DNA from: Brasilonema sp. UFV-L1
Lineage (GTDB): Bacteria > Cyanobacteriota > Cyanobacteriia > Cyanobacteriales > Nostocaceae
Assembly: GCF_012912105.1 (NCBI RefSeq)
Contig: NZ_QMEA01000054.1
Location: 1-40,194, forward strand
Length of the DNA stretch: 40,194 nt
Reading direction: 5' to 3'
The notes beneath the pieces are model-generated. The model made no database searches. It was not told where the DNA came from and worked only from the letters and a program-made list of their open reading frames with translations. Below, in pieces: positions 24,825 through 31,856 of the stretch (position 1 is its first letter; each line of letters begins with the position of its first letter). The position numbers were made by a program, and so were the translations under genes.

Positions 24825-25886
24825 ATGATTAATCCAGTACCAAAGCATCTGAGAAAAAACAAGCAGCAACGCTACAAGCTGCTAACGGTGGCAATGCTTG
24901 TGATGTTGTTGGTTTCTATAACTTTGGCGGTGATGATTGGACCTGTGCCTATTTCCCCTTTGAGGGTATGGCAGATAGCTTTATCCCAAGTATTTCCAAA
25001 TGTTACAGGAGACTGGACGCAAGCACAAGTTCAAATTGTTTGGCTCATCCGCTTTCCGCGTGTGTTGCTGGCTTTTTTTGTGGGCGCTGGACTATCAGTG
25101 GTTGGTGTCACCATGCAAGCACTGGTGCGAAATCCTCTCGCTGACCCCTTTATTCTCGGTATTTCCTCTGGCGCATCGGTGGGTGCTGTTTTAGCCATCC
25201 TGTTTGGTGTTTTCTCATTTTTTGGTGTGTATGCACTGTCCGTTGGGGCTTTCCTTGGTGCGCTTTTGGCATTCGTTGTTGTTTTCTTCTTAGCACGACG
25301 ACAAGGACGCATCTCCTCTACACGCTTAATCCTAGTTGGTGTGGCAGTATCATATCTGTTTGAGGCGGTAACAAGTTTCTTGGCTATCAAAGCCGGAAGT
25401 GGCGAAGCTACACGACGAGTGTTGTTCTGGTTGTTGGGAGGACTTTCGGGAACAAAATGGACAGACCTGATCCTGCCAGTGCTGGCTTTGTCAGTTGGAA
25501 TAGGGTACTTGTTACTCCAGACGCGATCGCTCAATGCACTCCTCATCGGTGAAGAAACAGCTCGGACTTTAGGAACCGATACCGATAGCCTCCGCAAGCA
25601 GTTGTTCTTAGTGACATCACTATTAACAGGTGTGATAGTTGCTGTCGGTGGTGCCATTGGCTTCGTTGGGCTAATGATTCCTCACAGCGTCCGTTTCATG
25701 GTTGGCTCAGACCATCGTCGCGTGTTACCTGTGAGTCTGCTGCTGGGTGGAATTTTCCTAATTTGGGCAGATGTACTGGCACGGACTTTGGTTGCTCCAG
25801 AGGAAATTCCTATCGGCATTATCACAGCGCTGTTCGGAGCTCCCTTTTTCATCTGGTTGATGCAAGCTAAAGGGGGTAGAAAATGA
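24825..25886 (+). CDS. FecCD-family ABC transporter permease
   Basis: A 353-residue inner-membrane protein with about nine to ten membrane segments, the usual length for FecCD/BtuC permeases. Family motifs are visible: RFPRVLLAFFVGAGLSVVG, ALVRNPLADPFILGISSGAS and GAIGFVGLMIPHSVRFMVG, the last being the coupling region for the ATPase. Its stop overlaps the ATPase start by 4 bases (ATGA), so the two are translationally coupled. It likely works as a homodimer with the adjacent binding protein and ATPase. Confidence 0.95.
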   Translation: MINPVPKHLRKNKQQRYKLLTVAMLVMLLVSITLAVMIGPVPISPLRVWQIALSQVFPNVTGDWTQAQVQIVWLIRFPRVLLAFFVGAGLSVVGVTMQALVRNPLADPFILGISSGASVGAVLAILFGVFSFFGVYALSVGAFLGALLAFVVVFFLARRQGRISSTRLILVGVAVSYLFEAVTSFLAIKAGSGEATRRVLFWLLGGLSGTKWTDLILPVLALSVGIGYLLLQTRSLNALLIGEETARTLGTDTDSLRKQLFLVTSLLTGVIVAVGGAIGFVGLMIPHSVRFMVGSDHRRVLPVSLLLGGIFLIWADVLARTLVAPEEIPIGIITALFGAPFFIWLMQAKGGRK

Positions 25887-26653
25887 AGTTAGAGGTAAAA
25901 AACCTATCCTGGAGTACTGAGGGAAAGCAGATTTTGTCTGATATCAATCTGGAGGTGTCGTCGGGTGAATTTGTTGGGCTGATTGGTCCCAATGGCAGTG
26001 GTAAGTCAACTTTGCTCAGATGTATTTATCGTGTCCTCAAGCCAAATACCGGAGTTATTACCCTCAATGGTAAAAATGTCTGGCATCTGAGTGCCCGTGA
26101 AATGGCACAAGCTACCGCAGTTGTTTTGCAGGAAACACCTACTGAGTTTGACTTTACTGTTGAAGAAATGGTGTGGATGGGGCGTAATCCCCATCAAGGG
26201 TTATTTGACCGCGAGACAGAAAAAGACCACAGTATCGTTCTAGGTGCTCTTGAGCAGGTGGGGCTTTCTACCTTTGCCGAAAGAAGTTTTGCTTCCCTTT
26301 CTGGTGGGGAGAAGCAGCGGGTTTTGATTGCACGAGCGATCGCCCAGCAAGCCCGTTTCCTCGTTCTTGATGAGCCAACAAATCATCTCGATATTCGCTA
26401 CCAGTTAGAACTCTTGGAACTGGTAAAGGGACTAGGTGTGACTACCCTCGCCGCCTTGCATGATTTAAACCTTGCAGCTACGTACTGCGATCGCATCTAT
26501 GTGCTCAAGGAAGGAACCATCGCCGCAGCAGGCAAACCCCAAGTGCTACTGCAACCAACTCTCATCCGGGAGGTGTTTGGGGTGGGATCTGTTGTTGCGC
26601 GGGACTCGCGCACGGATAAATTACGCATCACCTTCTTTCTGGAAGAGACTTAA
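25883..26653 (+). CDS. FecE/FhuC-type ABC transporter ATPase
   Basis: A 256-residue cytosolic ATPase. Walker A is GPNGSGKST (35-43), signature LSGGEKQ (139-145), Walker B FLVLDEP (159-165), followed by D-loop NHLD and switch His in ALHDLN. It belongs to the iron-siderophore/heme/cobalamin subfamily. It is the last gene of the uptake operon; no clear terminator follows, only a GC-rich repeat stretch at 26755-26785. Confidence 0.95.
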   Translation: MKLEVKNLSWSTEGKQILSDINLEVSSGEFVGLIGPNGSGKSTLLRCIYRVLKPNTGVITLNGKNVWHLSAREMAQATAVVLQETPTEFDFTVEEMVWMGRNPHQGLFDRETEKDHSIVLGALEQVGLSTFAERSFASLSGGEKQRVLIARAIAQQARFLVLDEPTNHLDIRYQLELLELVKGLGVTTLAALHDLNLAATYCDRIYVLKEGTIAAAGKPQVLLQPTLIREVFGVGSVVARDSRTDKLRITFFLEET

Positions 26654-26886
26654 GAAGGCAGAACACTTTGACGACTGGTGGCTGACCTACACTAGAACCT
26701 TCTATCTGGCTAGAGTATAGCAATTTGAGCGTGAGCGCGAATCTTTTTAGTTTTTCTGGCGTTGCGGCGCAAGCGTAACTACAAGCGAAGTTTGACAGTC
26801 TGTCTTTTGACGCCAAGTGCAATGAACAAGAGAATGATGAAGGAAATTCTACCGAATAAGCCTTTTTTGTAGAGAGAGAACACAGA

Positions 26887-27222
26887 ATGAAAAAAATTCT
26901 TTCAGTATTGTTGCTGAGCATAGCAATTTTCACGCTCGCCTTCAATTGTCCAGCTCTTGCAGGAGATGCAGCTAAAGGAGCGAAAATCTTCAGTGCCAAT
27001 TGTGCTCAGTGTCATGCGGGTGGAAAGAACCTAGTTAACGCTGCCAAAACCTTGAAAAAAGAGGCTTTGGAAAAGTATGGCATGTACTCAGAGGAAGCTA
27101 TTATTGCCCAAGTGACAAAAGGTAAAGGTGCCATGCCCGCTTTCAAAGGTCGTTTGAAACCTGAGCAAATTGAAGATGTCACAGCATACGTGCTGGGAAA
27201 AGCTGATAAGGGATGGAAGTAA
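26887..27222 (+). CDS. petJ: cytochrome c6 precursor
   Basis: A 111-residue precursor of the soluble photosynthetic electron carrier that replaces plastocyanin between cytochrome b6f and photosystem I (or oxidase) under copper shortage. The signal peptide ends at ALA25, giving an 86-residue mature protein, typical for c6. Heme attachment is C39-A-Q-C42-H43, and the distal ligand is Met83 ([10 protein letters not shown]). The C-terminus ([11 protein letters not shown]) is characteristic. It points to a thylakoid-lumen or periplasmic location. A PetR-like regulator lies 1.7 kb downstream, which fits known copper control of petJ. Confidence 0.96.
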   Translation: MKKILSVLLLSIAIFTLAFNCPALAGDAAKGAKIFSANCAQCHAGGKNLVNAAKTLKKEALEKYGMYSEEAIIAQVTKGKGAMPAFKGRLKPEQIEDVTAYVLGKADKGWK

Positions 27223-27684
27223 AGCCCAAATCAGACTGTTGTTCAGTAAATAAGCTGTCGTGCATATAAGAATGCACACAGCTAGGGGCTAGACGACTCG
27301 CGCTGACTGGTTTCTTCCGGATTGAATTCGCGTAAAGTCCGTGCCTTGAGGGCATATTTTGAATTGCTTAGTAGGTAGGGCATATACCAATACGCTTGGG
27401 ATAAGAAGTTGACGAGTGAAGGTAAGCAGAGGGGCGGAGGTGCGCAGGTGCGCAGGGGAAAGAATTATTGGACAATAACTCTTTTTCTCCTCTGCTCCCC
27501 AATACTCGCTTCGCTCTCTACCCCATCCCCTAGTAGTGTCTCAACGAATAAATGTCTTAACTGAACGGTGTTGGGGCATATACCTTACCAACTGCTCTTG
27601 TTGTGCTAGCAACGTGACGCCCGTCTTACACGAAAAAAACGGGCAGCACCGTTTGCGTAGCGCCCCCTTCGGGGCTAGGTTCCT

Positions 27685-27704
27685 CAACGGGGGGAACCCC
27701 CGCA
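27685..27704. repeat. GC-rich interspersed repeat, second copy
   Basis: CAACGGGGGGAACCCCCGCA, identical to 10847-10866, with the internal palindrome GGGGG-AA-CCCCC offset by one G. Confidence 0.75.
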
Positions 27705-27806
27705 CGGAACTTCTCGCTTAATACGATAGTCGTATTGTGTCCTCGATTAATCGTGTTAGCGGAGCGGAACGTAGTTCAGCTTCAAAGCCACGAGGGTCTA
27801 ACACGA

Positions 27807-27907
27807 AATTTTTGGGCAGCCTTACTACAACGAGTACTCGTGATGCCAACACAGATCAACAAAACGTTCAGCGAAGCCTGCCGTTAGGCATAGGCTGCCC
27901 AAAAATT
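27807..27907. repeat. 101-bp unit with perfect 15-bp inverted ends
   Basis: AATTTTTGGGCAGCC at 27807-27821 and GGCTGCCCAAAAATT at 27893-27907. It is too short to encode protein and resembles a small MITE-like element or its remnant. Confidence 0.6.
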
Positions 27908-27959
27908 AGGGGACAATGCGACGCCCGTTTTTTAGGGGACAAATTGGTGAGAAACACTT

Positions 27960-28889
27960 ATGAACGGCTTGTTTCAATTGATTCTCAATTTTGGTATTGC
28001 TGTTGTACTCGCCTGTTGTTTTCTCGCTTCACCTGTATACTCATCACCTAACCCCAGCACCAATATCACAGCAAGCAACTTTTTCAAGTTGGGGGTAGAA
28101 AATATGCAAAACAGCAATTACCAAGAAGCGATTATAGATTTCTCTGGGGCGATTCGGCTAAAAAGAGATTTTGCTGTAGCCTACAGCAACCGATGCCTTG
28201 CTTATCTCGAATTAGCAGATTATCTCAATGCCATTGCCGATTGCAATAAAGCTCTAATTTTTACACCAAACAATGTTGAGGCTTATCTCAATCGGGGACT
28301 TGCCCACTTAAGACAAGGAGATTATACTGCAGCAATTGCTGATAACAATCAAGTCATTGCACTCAAACCTCATGATTTCAGAGCTTACTACAACCGAGGA
28401 GTAACCCGCGCCACGCTGGGGAATTACCAACAAGCAATATCAGATTATAATCTGGCATTAACTCAAATTCCCCAGACATCTAATTTACTCCTGGCGGATA
28501 TTTACAATGACCGAGGACTTGCTCGTTTTCAGTTGTCAGACTTACAATTGGCTATGCTCGACTTCTCAAAGGCAATTCGTCTGAATTCCGATGACTACAG
28601 AGCTTACTACAATCGGGGTTGTGCTTGTGGTAGAAGTGGGGATAACTTTTGTGCAATTAGAGATTTTACTGAATCAATCAGACTTTACCCAACTAATGCC
28701 CAAGCTTATCTTAACCGGGGTATAGCCTACCATCAGCTTGGTTATGAACAAGCTGCAATTGCAAACTTACAAAAGGCGGTTAAATACTTTGCTTCAATAG
28801 GAGAAACTGTGGCATATGACAAAACTTTAGATTACCTTCAGAATTTACGACAACAACTTCTAACCTTATCATCCATTGCTCTTATTTAA
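27960..28889 (+). CDS. secreted TPR-repeat protein
   Basis: A 309-residue protein with an N-terminal hydrophobic signal (about 1-28, ending SPVYS) and about six to seven tetratricopeptide repeats from residue 38 to 290. Repeats carry the cyanobacterial pattern AYxNRGxAxxxxGDYxxAIxDxxxAI. TPR arrays bind proteins, so a periplasmic or lumenal scaffold role is likely. It lies between petJ and the petR-like gene, but I see no specific link to electron transport. The start ATG 27960 has GGTGAGAA 7 nt upstream. Confidence 0.85.
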   Translation: MNGLFQLILNFGIAVVLACCFLASPVYSSPNPSTNITASNFFKLGVENMQNSNYQEAIIDFSGAIRLKRDFAVAYSNRCLAYLELADYLNAIADCNKALIFTPNNVEAYLNRGLAHLRQGDYTAAIADNNQVIALKPHDFRAYYNRGVTRATLGNYQQAISDYNLALTQIPQTSNLLLADIYNDRGLARFQLSDLQLAMLDFSKAIRLNSDDYRAYYNRGCACGRSGDNFCAIRDFTESIRLYPTNAQAYLNRGIAYHQLGYEQAAIANLQKAVKYFASIGETVAYDKTLDYLQNLRQQLLTLSSIALI

Positions 28890-28954
28890 GTTTGGCTGGC
28901 TTTTATTCTGTTGCTCAACAAATATATAAAGGTTCCTGCGAATAATCTATCATT

Positions 28955-29419
28955 ATGTCTCCTTTACCTAAATATTGTCCCAAGCAACTTTCCTTAGGTC
29001 CTTTGGAGAAAGAAATTTTGCACATCATGTGGGAACTTGGTTGCGTCACCGTTAAAGATGTGCATAAACGCATTTTGTCTGACCCAAAGCGACGGCTAAC
29101 CTCTGCTTCAGTAACAACTATCCTCAATCGTTTGACTAAAAAAGGTTGGCTTGTATGCAATAAAGAGAGTCGTCGGAATTACAGATGGCAACCACTGGTA
29201 TCCCAGAAAGAGGCGCGAATACTCCAGGCGAATGAGCAGTTGCATCAATTCTTGGCAGTGGGACATCCTGATGTGGTTGCAGCCTTTGCCGATAGCCTAG
29301 AGCAAGCCAGTGTGGAACAGTTTGAGGCGATCGCCCAAAAAATACAAGCACTTCGCCCAGTCAGAGACTCATACCTTTTAGAGCAAAATGGACAGACGAG
29401 TAATACTAAACTTTGCTAG
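28955..29419 (+). CDS. petR: BlaI/MecI-family repressor, PetR-like
   Basis: A 154-residue winged-helix regulator. The N-terminal domain reads LGPLEKEILHIMWELGCVTVKDVHKRI, then the recognition helix region SASVTTILNRLTKKGWL, typical of BlaI/CopY. The C-terminal half (VGHPDVVAAFADSLEQASVEQFEAIAQ) matches my recollection of cyanobacterial PetR. With the membrane protease PetP, PetR controls petE and petJ by copper in Synechocystis. Closeness to petJ supports this. No petP gene follows: phage-derived DNA starts within 170 bases of the stop. The symbol is a family-level inference. Confidence 0.75.
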   Translation: MSPLPKYCPKQLSLGPLEKEILHIMWELGCVTVKDVHKRILSDPKRRLTSASVTTILNRLTKKGWLVCNKESRRNYRWQPLVSQKEARILQANEQLHQFLAVGHPDVVAAFADSLEQASVEQFEAIAQKIQALRPVRDSYLLEQNGQTSNTKLC

Positions 29420-29585
29420 ATATCCAGAATAGACAAAATTGCTATTTATCGTATAACCAACCGCGCCCATTATCTCTAGTACATTATTTGTGTTCCATTT
29501 TTTATTCATTTATTTGCCTTTTTATGTCTATTTTGACTGAATTGATTCTATAAAGTTCCTTTTGGTTACAATATTGTTAATCTAG

Positions 29586-29611
29586 CAGTTAAAGAAATCT
29601 TTCTCTAACGA
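29586..29611. repeat. 26-nt palindrome, copy D
   Basis: Arms CAGTTAAAGAAA and TTTCTCTAACGA around spacer TC. It ends 9 nt before the gpU-like start codon; its ACGAG edge may contribute to ribosome binding. It marks the right edge of the 25-kb non-phage block. Confidence 0.85.
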
Positions 29612-29620
29612 GATGAGTTT

Positions 29621-30016
29621 ATGCCACTTTCAGCAGGTTCTTTCGGTTCGATTACATTTGTGGTTCCAGAAATCATGAATACAGAGTATGAAGAGTACGC
29701 CGAATACATTCAAGTTCCAGTAATAAACGGCTACCCGCGCTTGCATAAAATGGGTGACCCTCTTTATGAATTTAACTTAACAGTGAGATTTGATTCAGGT
29801 TTCCCAGGCTTAAGTTACAATACTTCTGCAAAAGACAAACTTGACTTGTTAAGAGCGGAAATAGGAAACACAACGCCCAAGGTGTTAACGCTCAACGGTG
29901 TCAATTTGGGCAATTACTTAGTTAAAAAAATAAACTGGACTGTTTTGCAGACAGCAGGTACAGGTAAACCTATCAAAATAGATGCCAAAGTAATATTTCT
30001 AGCTAATCCTGTATAA
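29621..30016 (+). CDS. phage tail protein, P2 gpU-like
   Basis: A 131-residue protein resembling the P2 gpU family, which terminates the tail at the head-proximal end or helps tail completion. Visible pattern: GSFGSITFVVPE near the N-terminus, a HKMGDPLYEFNLTVRFDSGF stretch, and short beta-rich segments to the C-terminus. The next gene starts 2 bases after its stop, so they are co-translated. In P2, the tape measure gene precedes gpU directly; here it lies upstream of the 25-kb block on the same strand. Identification rests on motif impression plus gene order. Confidence 0.65.
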   Translation: MPLSAGSFGSITFVVPEIMNTEYEEYAEYIQVPVINGYPRLHKMGDPLYEFNLTVRFDSGFPGLSYNTSAKDKLDLLRAEIGNTTPKVLTLNGVNLGNYLVKKINWTVLQTAGTGKPIKIDAKVIFLANPV

Positions 30017-30018
30017 GT

Positions 30019-31038
30019 ATGCCTGTTAAAAAGCCAATTTTTTCTAGTGTTGTCATCAATGCCGCGACCGCTACAGTATCCATAGGCGCTCACATAAGCA
30101 ACTTTAGCTATACAGAAATCTGGGGTGCTGCTGCAAGCCATTTTGAGTTTGACTTGGCTGATAGCGCAACTATTAAACCTACTATAGGAGACTATCTGGA
30201 AATCAAGTTTAAGTATGCTGATGACCCAGCAGCAAATCTAGTCAATACAGGCACAATGCGAGTCGATGATACTGTACGTAGATATGACTATCCTTTACTT
30301 TCCATAGGAGCGAACGCTTTTGACTACAATCTAGGTAATAGAATTCCAATTAGTTATACCAACGCAAGTATTAGAGCAATTGTAGAAACACAATCAAGTG
30401 TATTTGGCTTGTCTCTTCCAGATTTAGATACAATATCAGGTGCAATAGCAGGCACTAGCACTAATGTGACTGACCCTAAAGTGGAAAAAGCAGAAAGTCG
30501 AGCCGAGATGCTTGCATTACTTGCTAGGAAATATGGCTATTTCTTCAATCTTTACTTAGGACAATTGATTTTCAGAGATATTAGTATTTTAGAGTCTCAA
30601 CCAGCGGCTAGAGTCCTCACAAAATCTGATGTCTGTAACGATGTAGTACCGCAGTCACGCAAAACAACATCAGGTAATTATAGAAATGCTCAAGTGACTT
30701 ATAACAATGGTGGTTCACCAGCTACAGGAATCTATACAGCGACCGCTGATGATGGAGCGTTAACTAACAACACGATTAACTTATCATCGGAAGGATACTA
30801 TAACAATTTTGACTCAGCAAGTCGTAGAGGTTACGGACAAATTAAAGAGAGCAACAGAAACTGGAATAGAATGTCAATATCTTGTGAAGGTCACTATTTG
30901 CTTAGAGTTGGTAATGTGGTACAACTAGCAGACTTTTATCCTGATTATGGATTCTGGTTAATAGAACAAGCTGTACATACAATCAGAAAATCTGATGGTT
31001 GGCGAACGCAGTTAGACTTAAGATACATAAGTCTTTGA
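30019..31038 (+). CDS. phage tail hub protein, P2 gpD-like (late control D family)
   Basis: A 339-residue protein. The N-terminal half is beta-rich and opens with the swapped-barrel type layout of hub proteins (NFSYTEIWGAAASHFEFDLAD, then GDYLEIKFKY). A middle helix-strand region (ESRAEMLALLARKYGYFFNLYLGQLIFRDI) is typical of GPD/VgrG-like hubs, where the residue pattern marks the second domain. The C-terminus (LLRVGNVVQLADFYPDYGFWLIEQAVHTI) matches the end of the family. The protein would form the trimeric baseplate hub. No gpX-type gene separates it from gpU, unlike P2. Confidence 0.8.
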   Translation: MPVKKPIFSSVVINAATATVSIGAHISNFSYTEIWGAAASHFEFDLADSATIKPTIGDYLEIKFKYADDPAANLVNTGTMRVDDTVRRYDYPLLSIGANAFDYNLGNRIPISYTNASIRAIVETQSSVFGLSLPDLDTISGAIAGTSTNVTDPKVEKAESRAEMLALLARKYGYFFNLYLGQLIFRDISILESQPAARVLTKSDVCNDVVPQSRKTTSGNYRNAQVTYNNGGSPATGIYTATADDGALTNNTINLSSEGYYNNFDSASRRGYGQIKESNRNWNRMSISCEGHYLLRVGNVVQLADFYPDYGFWLIEQAVHTIRKSDGWRTQLDLRYISL

Positions 31039-31039
31039 G

Positions 31040-31065
31040 TCGATAAGGAAAGATTTCTTTGACGA
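31040..31065. repeat. 26-nt palindrome, copy E
   Basis: Arms TCGATAAGGAAA and TTTCTTTGACGA around spacer GA. It begins 1 nt after the hub gene stop codon. Confidence 0.85.
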
Positions 31066-31093
31066 GTTCGAGTTTAACTTCCCGTATCTGTAG

Positions 31094-31119
31094 TCGTCTG
31101 AGAAATCTTTCCTTAACGT
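31094..31119. repeat. 26-nt palindrome, copy F
   Basis: Arms TCGTCTGAGAAA and TTTCCTTAACGT around spacer TC. It lies 28 nt after copy E, with only AT-rich sequence between them. Confidence 0.8.
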
Positions 31120-31514
31120 TACTATCCCTTTGTATAGATTGACAAAAGTTGATCTGACCCAAATCAATTGCTCTCCAGGATCACATCAAGGCAAGCAACG
31201 ATAATGACCCCGGCGTGGATGTCCTTGAGGACTAGCGTGTGTTCCCACCTGTCCCACGCTCTTTCCCCAATAAGGCGATCAGTTCGTCGGCTTCACATCC
31301 AGCCCCGTCCAGTGAGCGGCAAAGATCCACATATCTGCCGTTTCCTCAATAATCTTGTCGGGTAGTCTAGACGGGTCATTGGGTTTGTCATGCCCTGACT
31401 CTAACGATTTTAGGTTGGCGTTGCTAACTTTTCTTGTCCCAACTGCGTAAGTCCTATGTTTGATGGTTGTTGGGCAGTGGCTTACGTGTGCGAAGCACGT
31501 ATCTCCAGAGCCAC
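31120..31514. other. junction region with no intact gene
   Basis: About 400 bases between the end of the tail genes and the lipoprotein gene. The only recognisable content is the C-terminal fragment of a prolyl oligopeptidase on the minus strand (31279-31365). I see no promoter or terminator I would defend. Confidence 0.6.
31279..31365 (-). pseudogene. C-terminal remnant of a second prolyl oligopeptidase gene
   Basis: On the minus strand this stretch reads LPDKIIEETADMWIFAAHWT and ends at a stop after VKPTN. It closely parallels the end of the intact oligopeptidase at 31857 (LPTDKIIEKTADMWAFAAHW). Nothing of the catalytic Ser or the propeller is present. It is a leftover of a tandem paralogue cut near 31366, next to the phage junction. 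Confidence 0.8.
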
Positions 31515-31796
31515 TTAAGCGCTAAGGCACCTGTATCGAGCCGTGTTCTGGTAAAGCTTGTTGGCGGGAAGGAACGTGCTGGACAGTACGCCTCTCAACT
31601 GCGCCCTTTCCCCATCGCATCTCGCGTTAGCAAGGATCTGACAGGCACCTACGTCGTAAGCGACGGTGCTCGTGCATGTGACCGTGATATCCTGATTCGC
31701 TTCTTGATCGCCGTCATCGGCAGACGCTTTACATCCGCCCAGCGCTAAGCCTGCGATCGCCAAAGACATTAAAAGAAATCGATTTTTATACCGCAT
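31515..31796 (-). CDS. small secreted lipoprotein of unknown function
   Basis: A 93-residue protein with a lipoprotein signal: MRYKNRFLL, hydrophobic stretch, lipobox LALGGC at residues 17-22. The mature part begins with an acidic, Ala/Asp-rich linker and then has four further Cys residues that could form two disulfides. No family is recognised. It follows the prolyl oligopeptidase gene by 60 bases on the same strand and may be co-transcribed with it. Confidence 0.6.
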   Translation of the reverse strand: MRYKNRFLLMSLAIAGLALGGCKASADDGDQEANQDITVTCTSTVAYDVGACQILANARCDGERAQLRGVLSSTFLPANKLYQNTARYRCLSA

Positions 31797-31856
31797 GTTG
31801 GTCTCCTGAGTTGCTTCATGCCTGTTAATCGGGATGTTCTGTTGTCGTGTTCCGAT

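Larger units (their letters stand above)
27223..27959. other. repeat-rich intergenic region
   Basis: No gene supported over about 740 bases. It contains a purine-rich strand around 27420-27460 and its pyrimidine-rich complement-like stretch around 27480-27535. It also has the GC-rich core repeat at 27685-27704, a perfect small hairpin (27720-27736, AATACGA/TCGTATT) and a perfect 15-bp inverted repeat (27807-27821 with 27893-27907). ACGCCCGT also recurs at both ends (about 27616 and 27921). It looks like stacked small mobile repeats. Confidence 0.6.
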
